Below, in pieces: positions 27,357-36,631 of a DNA stretch of 64,000 bases. This DNA comes from Amylibacter sp. IMCC11727 (GTDB lineage: Bacteria; Pseudomonadota; Alphaproteobacteria; Rhodobacterales; Rhodobacteraceae). Made by a program: the position numbers and the translations under genes. Numbering within the stretch: the stretch's first letter is position 1; each line of letters starts with the position of its first letter. Under the pieces are notes generated by a model. That model was given only the letters and a program-made list of their open reading frames with translations. It was not told the origin of the DNA and made no database searches. Location of the stretch: assembly GCF_029854195.1 (NCBI RefSeq), contig NZ_CP122960.1, positions 1,432,001 through 1,496,000 on the forward strand, in the 5' to 3' direction.

Positions 27357-28150
27357 CCTTTTTTGATAGCTTTCTTGTGCGCGCCGCTCTTGCAGGATTG
27401 GGCGTGGCCTTGGCCGCCGCACCGCTTGGATGCTTTGTTGTCTGGCGGCGGATGGCGTATTTTGGCGATGCCACAGCCCATGCCGCAATCCTTGGCGTGG
27501 CGCTGGCCTTGGCGCTAAACCTGTCCGTAATGGTGGGTGTGTTGGTCGTGGTCTTGATCGCCGCAACCGTTGTTTCAACACTCAGCAACCGTGGGTATGC
27601 GCTCGACACTTTGCTTGGGGTAATGGCCCATTCCGCACTGGCCATTGGTTTGGTCGCAGTGTCGTTTTTGTCAGGCGTGCGCATTGATCTTATGGCGTAT
27701 TTGTTCGGTGATATCCTTGCGGTGGGCAAGCTGGATTTGGTTGTAATTTGGGCGGGGGCAGCATTGGTTTTGGCGCTTGTAGCGTGGCGGTGGTCTGCAC
27801 TTCTGACCACCACGTTGAACGCGGATTTAGCCCATGCCTCGGGTATTGACCCGAAACGCGAGCAGATCATCCTTACCATCGCACTTGCCATTGTGATTGC
27901 GGTCGCAATCAAGGTTGTTGGTGTGTTACTGATTGCATCTCTTTTGATTATTCCCGCCGCCGCAGCCCGCCCGTTTGCGCGAACACCCGAACATATGGCG
28001 ATATTTGCGATGGCGGTCGGCGCGGTGTCCGCCCTTGGCGGGCTCTTCCTCGCCTTTCAGTTTGACACGCCCACAGGGCCAACGATTGTGTGTCTGGCAA
28101 CAGCATGCTTTGCCGTTTCTGCGGTTTTAGGCGGCGCAAGAGCAAGATAA
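27353..28150 (+). CDS. znuB: Zinc ABC transporter, permease ZnuB
   Basis: An ABC-3 family permease of 265 residues with about eight hydrophobic segments. Family segments visible are GCFVVWRRMAYFGDATAHAAILGVAL, split here as GCFVVWRRMAYFGDATA then HAAILGVAL, and KVVGVLLIASLLIIPAAAAR near the C-terminus. It forms the membrane channel for zinc with ZnuC and receives zinc from ZnuA. Its start overlaps the znuC stop. A saccharopine-dehydrogenase-like gene begins only 12 nt after its stop, so the zinc transcript may continue. Confidence 0.92.
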   Translation: MTFFDSFLVRAALAGLGVALAAAPLGCFVVWRRMAYFGDATAHAAILGVALALALNLSVMVGVLVVVLIAATVVSTLSNRGYALDTLLGVMAHSALAIGLVAVSFLSGVRIDLMAYLFGDILAVGKLDLVVIWAGAALVLALVAWRWSALLTTTLNADLAHASGIDPKREQIILTIALAIVIAVAIKVVGVLLIASLLIIPAAAARPFARTPEHMAIFAMAVGAVSALGGLFLAFQFDTPTGPTIVCLATACFAVSAVLGGARAR

Positions 28151-28161
28151 GGAACAGGGTC

Positions 28162-29220
28162 ATGGCACATATTTGGGTTCGCGCGGAACAACGCGCGTTT
28201 GAACAACGGGTTGGGATCACGCCGGCAGGGGCGGCAAAGCTGCTGGCAGCAGGTCACACAGTGACAGTGGAACAATCTGATGCGCGGGCCATTCCTATTG
28301 CGGGCTACGCGGATGCTGGCTGTGAAATTGTACCTGAACATAGTTGGGTTGATGCGCCGTCTGGTGCAATTGTTTTCGGGTTGAAAGAGTTGGATGAGGC
28401 GGGTCCAGATCTGCGCCACCGCCACATTATGTTTGGCCATGCGTACAAAGGGCAGGCAGATGGGCCCACCTTGTTGGGGCGGTTCAAACGGGGCGGTGGC
28501 ACGCTTTATGATTTGGAATATCTCACACTGGAAAATGGCCGCCGTATCGCCGCTTTTGGTTATTGGGCGGGGTTTGCTGGGGCGGCTGTTGGGGTGATGG
28601 CATGGCAGGCGCAGCAAGAGGATGCAAATCTCGGCTCCGTTGGGGTGTTTCATTCCAAAGATGCCTTGATCGCAGACCTGCAATCCCGCCTTAAATCCTG
28701 TGACACGGGTGAGTTATCTGCAATTATCATTGGGGCCAAAGGCCGTGTTGGGTCGGGTGCAACGGCGCTTTTGCACGCCCTTGGTGTCACGCCAACAGAG
28801 TGGGATATGGATGAAACCGCACATGGCGGACCATTCCCTGAAATTCTGAACCACACGCTGTTTGTAAATTGCATCCTCGCAGGGCCAAGCGTGCCCGTTT
28901 TTGTACCAAAATCAGCGGTTCCTGAACCCAAATCACTGCGGGTCATTGCGGATGTGTCTTGCGATCCAAACAGCAGCTACAATCCCATCCCGATCTATGA
29001 TCGCTCCACCACATTTGCCGATCCTTTGGTGCGCGTGGCGGATACGCCAACCCTTTTGGATGTTATGGCTATCGACAACCTGCCATCCATGCTGCCCGTT
29101 GAAAGCAGCGAAGACTACGCCGATCAATTGCTGCCCTATCTAATGACCCTTGATGATATTGACGTTGGCGTCTGGGGCAGGGCAGCGGCTATCTTTACGG
29201 ATCACGTAAATCGATTGTGA
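28162..29220 (+). CDS. Saccharopine dehydrogenase (LYS1-like, NAD-dependent)
   Basis: A 352-residue protein resembling the fungal-type, L-lysine-forming saccharopine dehydrogenase. The alanine-dehydrogenase-like N-terminal domain includes the pair ERAFEQRVGITPAGAAKLL-like at residues 8-30 and FGLKELDE. The region GHAYKGQADGPTLLGRF and the Rossmann part IIGAKGRVGSGATALL follow. The ATG at 28162 is preceded by AAGGAACAGG. Position directly behind znuB suggests co-expression with zinc uptake. A role in lysine/alpha-aminoadipate metabolism or in making an opine-like compound are both possible; sequence alone does not decide. Confidence 0.8.
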   Translation: MAHIWVRAEQRAFEQRVGITPAGAAKLLAAGHTVTVEQSDARAIPIAGYADAGCEIVPEHSWVDAPSGAIVFGLKELDEAGPDLRHRHIMFGHAYKGQADGPTLLGRFKRGGGTLYDLEYLTLENGRRIAAFGYWAGFAGAAVGVMAWQAQQEDANLGSVGVFHSKDALIADLQSRLKSCDTGELSAIIIGAKGRVGSGATALLHALGVTPTEWDMDETAHGGPFPEILNHTLFVNCILAGPSVPVFVPKSAVPEPKSLRVIADVSCDPNSSYNPIPIYDRSTTFADPLVRVADTPTLLDVMAIDNLPSMLPVESSEDYADQLLPYLMTLDDIDVGVWGRAAAIFTDHVNRL

Positions 29221-29288
29221 AACGGGCTGGCCTTTGGGTCATATCCCTGCCTAAACTGCCTCAACCGTTTACAAAAGGCAGAGGTCCC

Positions 29289-30884
29289 ATGCGTAATCTT
29301 GAACGTCCCGGTCGCTCCCCCGTCCATACGCCAAACGGCATGGCGGCAACGTCGCATCCGCTGGCCAGTCAAACCGCGATTGAGGTGCTGAAATCAGGGG
29401 GCAACGCCATGGATGCCGCCGTTGCAGCCTGTGCTGTTCAGTGTGTGGTGGAGCCCGGCTCCACAGGCATTGGCGGGGATAATTTCTGCCTTTATGCGCC
29501 AAACGGAACAGATCAGGTTGTGGGCTTCAACGGCTCTGGCAAAGCACCTGCCGCCGCCACGATTGATTACTTTGAATCTCAAGGAATTAGTGAATTCGAC
29601 CGCCGTTCACCCCATTCCGTCACAATTCCAGGGGCGGTGGATGCGTGGTCGCAATTGCTGTCCGATCATGGGCGCATGACCTTGGGCGAGGTGTTGCAAC
29701 CTGCCATCGCCTATGCCCGCGATGGGTATCCGATTTCATCGCGTGTGCATGCGGATTGGACAGCGAGCAAAGCTCTGTTGGCCGCAGAGGATAGCACCGC
29801 AGCGATTTTCTTGCCAAATGGTGAAGTCCCCAAGGTAGGGCAAATGCACCATCAAAAGGCGCTGGCAGAAACGATGCAATCTATTGCAGACAATGGCCGC
29901 GATGCGTTTTACCGCGGCAAAGTTGCCAACGATATTGTGGAATACTTACAGGGCAAAGGCGGCCTACATACCGTCGATGATTTTGCCGCAACCAAAGGCG
30001 AATATGTAACGCCAATCACCACTGAATACCACGGCCATACGGTGCATGAATGCCCGCCAAACGGGCAAGGCTTGTTTGCACTGTTGCTGTTAAATGTGAT
30101 GAGCGGCTTTGATGCAGGGGCAGATGGGCCAATCACCACCAAACGCCTGCATCAAGAGCTGGAAGCCTGTCGTTTGGCCTATCGCGCCCGCAATGCCTAT
30201 CTGGCTGATCCTGCGTTTTCGGATGTTCCGATTGATGAAATCCTGTCCGCCGACTACGCCGCTGCGATGCGTGCGCAGATCAACATGGCCAAGGCAACGA
30301 TACCGCCTGCGGATATTCCGCTGACCCGTCACGAAGACACGGTTTACCTGACCGTTGTGGACAAAGATCGCAACGCGGTCAGCTTTATCAATACATTGTT
30401 CCACGGCTGGGGGTCTGGGCTGACGGAACCCAATTCGGGCGTTGTGCTGCAAAACCGTGGCCATGGGTTTTCGTTGGAACGCGGCCACCCTAACTGCATT
30501 GATGGGGGCAAGCGCCCGCTGCACACGATTATTCCGGGTATGGTTACGAAAGGGGGCAAGGCGGTGATGCCGTTTGGTGTGATGGGCGGCGAATATCAGG
30601 CCTTTGGCCATATGCAGTTCTTGAGCCGATATTTTGATTATGGCTTGGACATCCAAGAGGCGATGGACGCACCGCGCATGATGGTTGACCCTGACACGGG
30701 TGAAGTGGAAATTGAGACAGCCGTGCCCCAAGAAATGCGGGCTGAATTGGCTGCAATGGGACATTCCATCGTCGAACCAGCCCGTCCCGTTGGTGGATCA
30801 CAGGCCATCTGGATCGACTGGGAGCAAGGCGTGCTGACAGGCGGCTCTGATCCCCGTAAAGATGGCTGTGCAATCGGCTACTAA
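29289..30884 (+). CDS. ggt: Gamma-glutamyltransferase family protein (no signal peptide)
   Basis: A 531-residue Ntn-hydrolase precursor that should self-cleave into large and small subunits. The large-subunit signature GGNAMDAAVAACAVQCVVEPG and TGIGGDNF are clear. The cleavage region is RHEDTVYLTVVDKDRNAVSF, where the threonine of EDTVY is the expected nucleophile. The small subunit ends in TGGSDPRKDGCAIGY. No signal peptide is visible, unlike secreted glutathione hydrolases, so a cytoplasmic amidase or cephalosporin-acylase-like role is possible. The start at 29289 has CAGAGG upstream. The pyroglutamate genes pxpABC lie 3-6 kb downstream on the other strand. Confidence 0.85.
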   Translation: MRNLERPGRSPVHTPNGMAATSHPLASQTAIEVLKSGGNAMDAAVAACAVQCVVEPGSTGIGGDNFCLYAPNGTDQVVGFNGSGKAPAAATIDYFESQGISEFDRRSPHSVTIPGAVDAWSQLLSDHGRMTLGEVLQPAIAYARDGYPISSRVHADWTASKALLAAEDSTAAIFLPNGEVPKVGQMHHQKALAETMQSIADNGRDAFYRGKVANDIVEYLQGKGGLHTVDDFAATKGEYVTPITTEYHGHTVHECPPNGQGLFALLLLNVMSGFDAGADGPITTKRLHQELEACRLAYRARNAYLADPAFSDVPIDEILSADYAAAMRAQINMAKATIPPADIPLTRHEDTVYLTVVDKDRNAVSFINTLFHGWGSGLTEPNSGVVLQNRGHGFSLERGHPNCIDGGKRPLHTIIPGMVTKGGKAVMPFGVMGGEYQAFGHMQFLSRYFDYGLDIQEAMDAPRMMVDPDTGEVEIETAVPQEMRAELAAMGHSIVEPARPVGGSQAIWIDWEQGVLTGGSDPRKDGCAIGY

Positions 30885-31009
30885 TAATTAAAAATTATCA
30901 CATCTATCGCTTATTCTAACTTAAACTAATGGCGAAGATTTGGTATTCAAACCCCAACCGAGGGTCACTGCGGCCTTCGCGACAATCAAACTCAAGACAG
31001 GAGAGTTCC

Positions 31010-33181
31010 ATGGACGGATCACCCATCGAAGGCGGCAAATGCCCCGTAATGCACGGCGCACAAAACGCAACAGGCAGCACAGCCAACCAACATTGGTGGC
31101 CAAACGCGCTGAACCTTAAGCCATTGCACCAAAATTCGGAAAAATCCGATCCGTTGAACCCCGATTTTGACTATGCAGAGGCGCTGAAATCGCTCGATGT
31201 TGAAGCATTGCGCAAAGACCTGACAGACGTGATGACCGACAGCCAGCCGTGGTGGCCTGCCGATTATGGTCACTATGGCCCGTTCTTCATCCGCATGTCA
31301 TGGCACGCAGCTGGCACATACCGTGTGGGCGATGGCCGCGGTGGTGCGGGCACAGGTGCGCAACGGTTCGCGCCGCTCAACAGCTGGCCAGACAACGTGA
31401 ACCTCGACAAAGCACGCCTTTTGCTGTGGCCGATCAAAAAGAAATATGGCCAAGCGCTGTCTTGGGCTGATTTGCTGGTCTACACAGGCACAGTTGCACT
31501 GGAATCCATGGGGTTCAAAACCGCTGGCTTTGCATTTGGCCGCCCAGACATTTGGGAGCCAGAAGAAGACATCTATTGGGGTCCAGAAGGTGTTTGGCTG
31601 GAAGACGAGCGATACTCTGGTGATCGCGAGTTGGAAGGCAACCTTGGCGCAGTTCAAATGGGTCTGATCTATGTGAACCCAGAAGGGCCAAACGGCAATC
31701 CTGATCCAATGGCCTCTGCCCGTGATATCCGCGAAACATTTGGCCGTATGGCGATGAACGACGAAGAAACAGTCGCGCTCGTTGCAGGTGGTCATACATT
31801 CGGCAAGGCACACGGCGCAGGCGACCCTGACAAATACGTTGGTCCAGAGCCAGAAGGGGCTGACATCACGGCTCAGGGTCTGGGCTGGCAGTCTACATTT
31901 GGTCCAGGTCACGGTGAACATACGATCTCCTCCGGCATCGAAGGCGCATGGTCACAAACACCAACCACATGGGACAACAACTATTTTGACGTTCTGTTCG
32001 GGTTCGAATGGGAACTGACGAAATCCCCAGCTGGTGCAAACCAGTGGATTCCGGCAAATGGTGCAGGCGCAGGCTCTGTTCCAGATGCACACAACCCAGA
32101 AAAATCATGGGCGCCGATGATGACAACCGCCGATTTGGCCCTGCGCGTTGATCCTGCGTATGAAAAAATCTCGCGTCGGTTCCACGAAAACCCAGACCAA
32201 TTCGCCGAGGCATTTGCCAAAGCGTGGTACAAGCTGACCCACCGCGATATGGGGCCAAAAGCCCGCTATCACGGGCCACTGGTCCCAGCGACCGAAGAGC
32301 TGTGGCAAGACCCACTGCCAGCTTCAAACGGTGCGCCATCTGACGCGGATGTGGCTGCGGCTAAGGCGGCGATTGCAGGCTCTGGCCTGTCTGTTTCTCA
32401 ACTGGTGTCCACCGCTTGGGCCTCTGCTGCGTCTTATCGCGGATCAGACATGCGCGGTGGTGCAAACGGCGCGCGGGTGCGTCTTGATCCTGCCAAAAAC
32501 TGGGAGGTGAACAACCCTGCGGAACTGGCCAAAGTGCTTGGCGTTTTGGAAGGGCTCGACACCAATCTGTCTTTGGCCGATCTGATCGTGCTGGCGGGTA
32601 ACGTTGGTGTTGAAATGGCGGCGAAAAACGCAGGCGCATCGGTTGATGTCCCATTTGCGGGTGGTCGGACAGATGCCACGCAGGACCAAACGGATGTAGA
32701 AAGCTACAGCCATCTGGAGCCACGTGCAGACGGTTTCCGCAACTACTACTCCAGCCGTGCCATTGGTAAGCCTGCTGAAATGCTGGTTGATAAGGCACAG
32801 TTGTTGGGTCTGACAGCGCCTGAAATGACCGTTCTTGTGGGTGGTTTGCGCATGCTTGGCACCAACACAGATGGATCAGATCATGGCGTTTTCTCCAAAC
32901 AGTCTGATACTCTCAGCAATGATTTCTTTGTAAATCTGCTCGACCTGATGACCGAATGGAAACCAGCGGACGGTTCTGACAACCTGTTCGAAGGGCGCGA
33001 TCGTGCAACGGGTGATCTGAAATGGACAGCCACAACCGTGGATCTCGTGTTCGGCTCTAACTCGCAACTGCGTGCCTTGTCCGAAGTCTATGCGTCTGAC
33101 GATGCAAAAGACGCGTTCATTGCCGATTTCGTAGCGGCTTGGACCAAGGTTATGAACAACGATCGTTTCGATCTGGCCTGA
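31010..33181 (+). CDS. katG: Catalase-peroxidase KatG
   Basis: A bifunctional heme enzyme of 723 residues that removes hydrogen peroxide and also has peroxidase activity. The distal heme site RMSWHAAGTYR provides Arg, Trp and His; the Trp is part of the Met-Tyr-Trp adduct. The proximal histidine lies in VAGGHTFGKAHGAG. The second, non-heme peroxidase-like domain fills the C-terminal half. No signal peptide is present. The start ATG at 31010 follows ACAGGAGAG at a good distance; an earlier ATG in frame at 30929 lacks homologous sequence. It is monocistronic with a clear terminator. No oxyR gene is next to it. Confidence 0.97.
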   Translation: MDGSPIEGGKCPVMHGAQNATGSTANQHWWPNALNLKPLHQNSEKSDPLNPDFDYAEALKSLDVEALRKDLTDVMTDSQPWWPADYGHYGPFFIRMSWHAAGTYRVGDGRGGAGTGAQRFAPLNSWPDNVNLDKARLLLWPIKKKYGQALSWADLLVYTGTVALESMGFKTAGFAFGRPDIWEPEEDIYWGPEGVWLEDERYSGDRELEGNLGAVQMGLIYVNPEGPNGNPDPMASARDIRETFGRMAMNDEETVALVAGGHTFGKAHGAGDPDKYVGPEPEGADITAQGLGWQSTFGPGHGEHTISSGIEGAWSQTPTTWDNNYFDVLFGFEWELTKSPAGANQWIPANGAGAGSVPDAHNPEKSWAPMMTTADLALRVDPAYEKISRRFHENPDQFAEAFAKAWYKLTHRDMGPKARYHGPLVPATEELWQDPLPASNGAPSDADVAAAKAAIAGSGLSVSQLVSTAWASAASYRGSDMRGGANGARVRLDPAKNWEVNNPAELAKVLGVLEGLDTNLSLADLIVLAGNVGVEMAAKNAGASVDVPFAGGRTDATQDQTDVESYSHLEPRADGFRNYYSSRAIGKPAEMLVDKAQLLGLTAPEMTVLVGGLRMLGTNTDGSDHGVFSKQSDTLSNDFFVNLLDLMTEWKPADGSDNLFEGRDRATGDLKWTATTVDLVFGSNSQLRALSEVYASDDAKDAFIADFVAAWTKVMNNDRFDLA

Positions 33182-33201
33182 ACCATAATCACTTAAATTC
33201 G

Positions 33202-33232
33202 AAAAGCGCCTCAATCCTTGGGGCGCTTTTTG
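33202..33232 (+). terminator. Rho-independent terminator after katG
   Basis: AAAGCGCC and GGCGCTTT form an 8-bp stem around an 11-12 nt loop, followed by a T run, about 20 nt after the katG stop. Because the T- and A-rich flanks are symmetric, it may also end the convergent SDR-pxp transcript. Confidence 0.8.
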
Positions 33233-33244
33233 CGTTTCTGGGGC

Positions 33245-34006
33245 TTATAAACCCAGCATGTCCTTTGTCATCAGCGCAGACATGCCCCCATCAATGGTAA
33301 TGTCATTGCCTTTGATCCAATTGCTTTCGGGTGAGGCAAGAAACACGATTACATCTGCCACTTCTTCGGGCAAACCCGCACGGCCAACGCGGGCGATATT
33401 AGCGGCCACTTTATCGCCAAAGGCGGTTTTGAAATCATCGAGGATACCCGTGCTGACCGCAGCAGGACTCACGCTGTTGATCCGCAATCCCTTTTCCAAC
33501 AAGGCTTCGGTTTGTGCCATGGACCAAACAATCGCCGCCTCTTTTGAAAGGTTATAGGCCCGTGTCGCATCCATATTCTGATCGGCCACAAAGGCCGCCA
33601 AACTGTCACGGTCGGTGGACATCAGGGCTTTGACCTGATCCATATTATCCCGCCAAAATTGGCCAGCACGCGATGCCGTTGTCACCAGTGATCCGCCCGA
33701 TTTGATGTGGGGTAAAACAGCATTGGTAAAGGTCACCATGCCCGTGAAATTAACCGCCAGCACCTTTTCCGCCATGCCATCGCGGGGCGGGATGCCGGCA
33801 TTGTTAATCAGGCAGTCAAACTCGCCCGACAGTTCAGAAACCGCGTTTGAAATTGACGCCAAATCGCTCATGTCGATCTTGATCCATTGATCCACGCCGC
33901 GTGGTTCCGCGATATCGACAGCCACAATTTCATCCCCGCGGGATTTGAGCTTTTGCACCACTGCGGCCCCTATTCCTGTGGCTGCACCGCTGATTAAAAC
34001 TCTCAT
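33245..34006 (-). CDS. Short-chain dehydrogenase/reductase
   Basis: A classical SDR of 253 residues. It has the cofactor motif LISGAATGIGAAV, the structural NNAGIPP, the catalytic serine in TTASRAG and the YNLSK pair, and C-terminal NDITIDGGMSALM. An insertion of about 20 residues between the catalytic Ser and Tyr segments (FWRDNMDQVKALM onward) recalls 3-alpha-hydroxysteroid/carbonyl-reductase relatives. It is the last gene of the pxpA-pxpB-pxpC operon, with an ATGA overlap with pxpC. The physiological substrate is unknown. Confidence 0.8.
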   Translation of the reverse strand: MRVLISGAATGIGAAVVQKLKSRGDEIVAVDIAEPRGVDQWIKIDMSDLASISNAVSELSGEFDCLINNAGIPPRDGMAEKVLAVNFTGMVTFTNAVLPHIKSGGSLVTTASRAGQFWRDNMDQVKALMSTDRDSLAAFVADQNMDATRAYNLSKEAAIVWSMAQTEALLEKGLRINSVSPAAVSTGILDDFKTAFGDKVAANIARVGRAGLPEEVADVIVFLASPESNWIKGNDITIDGGMSALMTKDMLGL

Positions 34007-35022
34007 GGGTTTTCCTTTGTCGCTGACACGACCCCGCCGATCAGGTTCGTATTTAACAGTTTTTCGCCCAATGTGGCACGAGGTTCCGCAATTTGTGCCA
34101 AAGCCTCTTGATCCCGTTCCGATTGATCCCGCGCGTACTGAACCGCTTCTGTGGCGGAAATTGCCCGAAATCGCAGGGCATCCCCTGCGCGAAGCTGCGT
34201 CAGGCGATCCACATCTCGCGACACCACCGTCGCAATCTTTGGATACCCGCCCGTGGTTTGATGATCTGCCAATAAAACCGTTGGAACTCCGTCTCCCGAC
34301 ACTTGCACAGACCCGCGCACGATTGGTTCTGACGGGATCGACAGTGCGTTCAGCAGCGACAGTGTTGGCCCAGTCAGGCGAACGCCCATCCGATCATAAG
34401 CATCCGTCAGGGCGTAAGACTGCGATGTGAATAATTGCACAGATGCAGGGTCAAAGTGTTGATCCTGTGGGCCAATCACCACATGCACGTCTGATGCGGG
34501 TTTCGCGCAGGCAGGGCACGTGTATTGCCCCTCGCGTCGTTCCCGTGCCTCCGCATCTTTGACAGAAAACTCCATACCTGCCTGCAACGCACCTGCGCCA
34601 AACCCAGACATGGAATGGGTGGCCGTGGCCCCAAGCCAGGTATCCACTTCGATTTGCCCAGCAAACGCGACATAGGCCCAACTGCCCCATGATCCTGCGC
34701 GCAGGGTGATTTTATCTCCGCGTAGCACCCGCTGCGCGATCCAGCCTTCGTTTTGCGCCGCGCCGCAAATCACGGAAAACCCGCCACCTGCCGCTGCAAA
34801 GGTGGTTTCGCCTTCGATACATTCAAGGATTAGGCCGCCAAGTGACACTTCAATCGCGGTTTCATTTGTCCGATTGCCCACCATCGTTTGCGCCGCGCCA
34901 TGCGCAAACCGATCCATAGGCCCAGAGGGGGACACACCAAAGCGCAGATGCCCAATGCGACCTGAATCTTGGAATGACACCAATGGCCCCGCAAAAACAA
35001 CTTTGAACCGCGCCTGTGTCAT
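34003..35022 (-). CDS. pxpC: 5-oxoprolinase subunit C (biotin-dependent carboxyltransferase/KipA family)
   Basis: A 339-residue PxpC/KipA protein that works with PxpA and PxpB in ATP-dependent hydrolysis of 5-oxoproline to glutamate. Family features are the N-terminal FAGPLVSFQDSGRIGHLRFG, GPMDRFAHGAAQTMVGN and TVLLADHQTTGGYPKIATV near residue 255. Start and stop overlap the neighbouring genes (ATGA at both ends). The three pxp genes together make the assignment firm, although the urea-amidolyase-type carboxyltransferase name is often given to this family. Confidence 0.85.
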   Translation of the reverse strand: MTQARFKVVFAGPLVSFQDSGRIGHLRFGVSPSGPMDRFAHGAAQTMVGNRTNETAIEVSLGGLILECIEGETTFAAAGGGFSVICGAAQNEGWIAQRVLRGDKITLRAGSWGSWAYVAFAGQIEVDTWLGATATHSMSGFGAGALQAGMEFSVKDAEARERREGQYTCPACAKPASDVHVVIGPQDQHFDPASVQLFTSQSYALTDAYDRMGVRLTGPTLSLLNALSIPSEPIVRGSVQVSGDGVPTVLLADHQTTGGYPKIATVVSRDVDRLTQLRAGDALRFRAISATEAVQYARDQSERDQEALAQIAEPRATLGEKLLNTNLIGGVVSATKENP

Positions 35023-35702
35023 GGGTGCTGCATCTCGGTTGGTAAGGCATCGCGCGCGATGCGCTCAAACACCACACTGTCGCCCACATTGAACAGAAAG
35101 GGATTGTCAGGATCGTCTTTCATAATCTCAATCGGGGAGCGACCGATGATAGACCAGCCCGTGGGCATGACCACAGTTGTAATCAAACATTGCGGCCCTG
35201 CGATCATCACACGTCCCGTTGGAACACCGCGTGTGGCGGATGGTTTGCGCGGCACTTGGATCATGTCAGGCAGGCCCGAAAGATACGCATACCCAGGCGC
35301 AAATCCATACATAGAAACGCGGAGCTTGGCCCCCAGATGGGCCGCAATCACCGCGTCAATGGAGTGCCCCGTAGCCTTTGCAACAGCAATCAGATCGGGG
35401 CAAAGCTCTGTATCGTAACACACGGGTACGACATGTGTTTTCGCATTTCCGTCATCCTGTTCAGGAATCGGAAATAACCTGCGAATGGCCGTTTCCACTT
35501 GCCCGTGATCGGTGATCAATGGATCAAACATCACCAGCAGGTTCACCAGTGCGGGCACGGTTTCAACAACCCCCGAAATCCCCGCCGCTGCAATGCTATG
35601 ATCGAGCGCAACAACCTGACGGTTCAGCGCATCATCAACTTCGGTGCCAAATTCAATAAGCACCGCGCGATCTGCAACGGGTTTGAACGTGGGGTGTCCC
35701 AT
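35019..35702 (-). CDS. pxpB: 5-oxoprolinase subunit B (KipI/allophanate hydrolase subunit 1 family)
   Basis: A 227-residue PxpB/KipI-family protein, recognised by VCYDTELCPDLIAVAKATG, FAPGYAYLSGLPDMIQVPR and TRGVPTGRVMIAGPQCLI. It pairs with PxpC to form the ATP-dependent part of 5-oxoprolinase. The start is the ATG at 35702, which overlaps the pxpA TAA stop by one base. Upstream in-frame codons lie inside pxpA and do not resemble the family. Confidence 0.87.
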   Translation of the reverse strand: MGHPTFKPVADRAVLIEFGTEVDDALNRQVVALDHSIAAAGISGVVETVPALVNLLVMFDPLITDHGQVETAIRRLFPIPEQDDGNAKTHVVPVCYDTELCPDLIAVAKATGHSIDAVIAAHLGAKLRVSMYGFAPGYAYLSGLPDMIQVPRKPSATRGVPTGRVMIAGPQCLITTVVMPTGWSIIGRSPIEIMKDDPDNPFLFNVGDSVVFERIARDALPTEMQHP

Positions 35703-36478
35703 TATTTGTCCAAAAAACTGCGGATTGATATGCCCGCCGCTGTCAGGCGTTCGCGTATTTCTGCCGCCATGGCCACCGCGCTTGGGCTGTCGCCGTGAAC
35801 GCAAATGGAATGGGCATCAAGGTGGATGGGATCCCCGTCAATGACAGGCATCAAGCCTGTTTCTAACATCGCCAGCAACCGTTCTGCGGCCTCGGTAGGA
35901 TCATGGATCATGGCGCCGTCTTGGCCACGCGGAACCAGTTGCCCGTTCGATAAATACCCCCGATCTGCGAATATTTCCGAATAAACAGGATGGTTAGTTT
36001 CCTTGGCCACCCGTTCTACTTGCGTGCCAGAAATTGCCAAGATCGGTAAAGTAGGATCAAGCGTGTGAATGGCCTCGACCATCGCCCGCGCCACCGTTTC
36101 ATCCGCCGCTGCCAAATTTGCCAGCGCCCCATGCGCCTTTACATAGGCAACATCTGTACCAGCCAGTTTTGACATGGCCTGCAACGCCCCGATCTGCGCC
36201 ACCACCATATTGGCGATTTGTGCAGGGTCCATCGGAATAACACGACGTCCAAACCCTTCGCGATCATTATAGCCTGGGTGCGCACCAACGCTGACACCGT
36301 TTTCCTTGGCCAATGTCAGAGTTTTGAACATGGTTTCAGGATCGCTGGCATGGCCGCCACAGGCAATGTTTGCACTTGTGACAAGGGACAGCATTTTGTC
36401 ATCTGCCCCCATGGTCCACGGACCAAAACTCTCTCCAAGGTCGGAATTCAAATCAATGCGTTTGATGGGTGCGTTCAT
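35702..36478 (-). CDS. pxpA: 5-oxoprolinase subunit A (LamB/YcsF family)
   Basis: A 258-residue LamB/YcsF-family protein. It has the N-terminal metal-site region DLNSDLGESFGPW, the segment TSANIACGGHASDPETM, GAHPGYNDREGFGRR and the C-terminal SICVHGDSPSAV. PxpA binds 5-oxoproline and opens the ring with PxpB/PxpC. It is first in a minus-strand operon (pxpA-pxpB-pxpC-SDR) divergent from an acyl-CoA dehydrogenase. 5-Oxoproline forms from glutamine and gamma-glutamyl peptides, so this operon may relate to the gamma-glutamyltransferase encoded nearby. Confidence 0.92.
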   Translation of the reverse strand: MNAPIKRIDLNSDLGESFGPWTMGADDKMLSLVTSANIACGGHASDPETMFKTLTLAKENGVSVGAHPGYNDREGFGRRVIPMDPAQIANMVVAQIGALQAMSKLAGTDVAYVKAHGALANLAAADETVARAMVEAIHTLDPTLPILAISGTQVERVAKETNHPVYSEIFADRGYLSNGQLVPRGQDGAMIHDPTEAAERLLAMLETGLMPVIDGDPIHLDAHSICVHGDSPSAVAMAAEIRERLTAAGISIRSFLDK

Positions 36479-36631
36479 AGGATTGGCCGATCACGTGGGA
36501 CTGTTGTTTGTGTATTTGTGAAAGATGCACGCCCCCTTGCCAAGGGCGAATGCAACTTTTGCACGGACTCTCGACTTGTTTGCGCATATGGCTTCTGGCT
36601 AGATGTCGGGGTCCCATGCGAAAGACAACCA

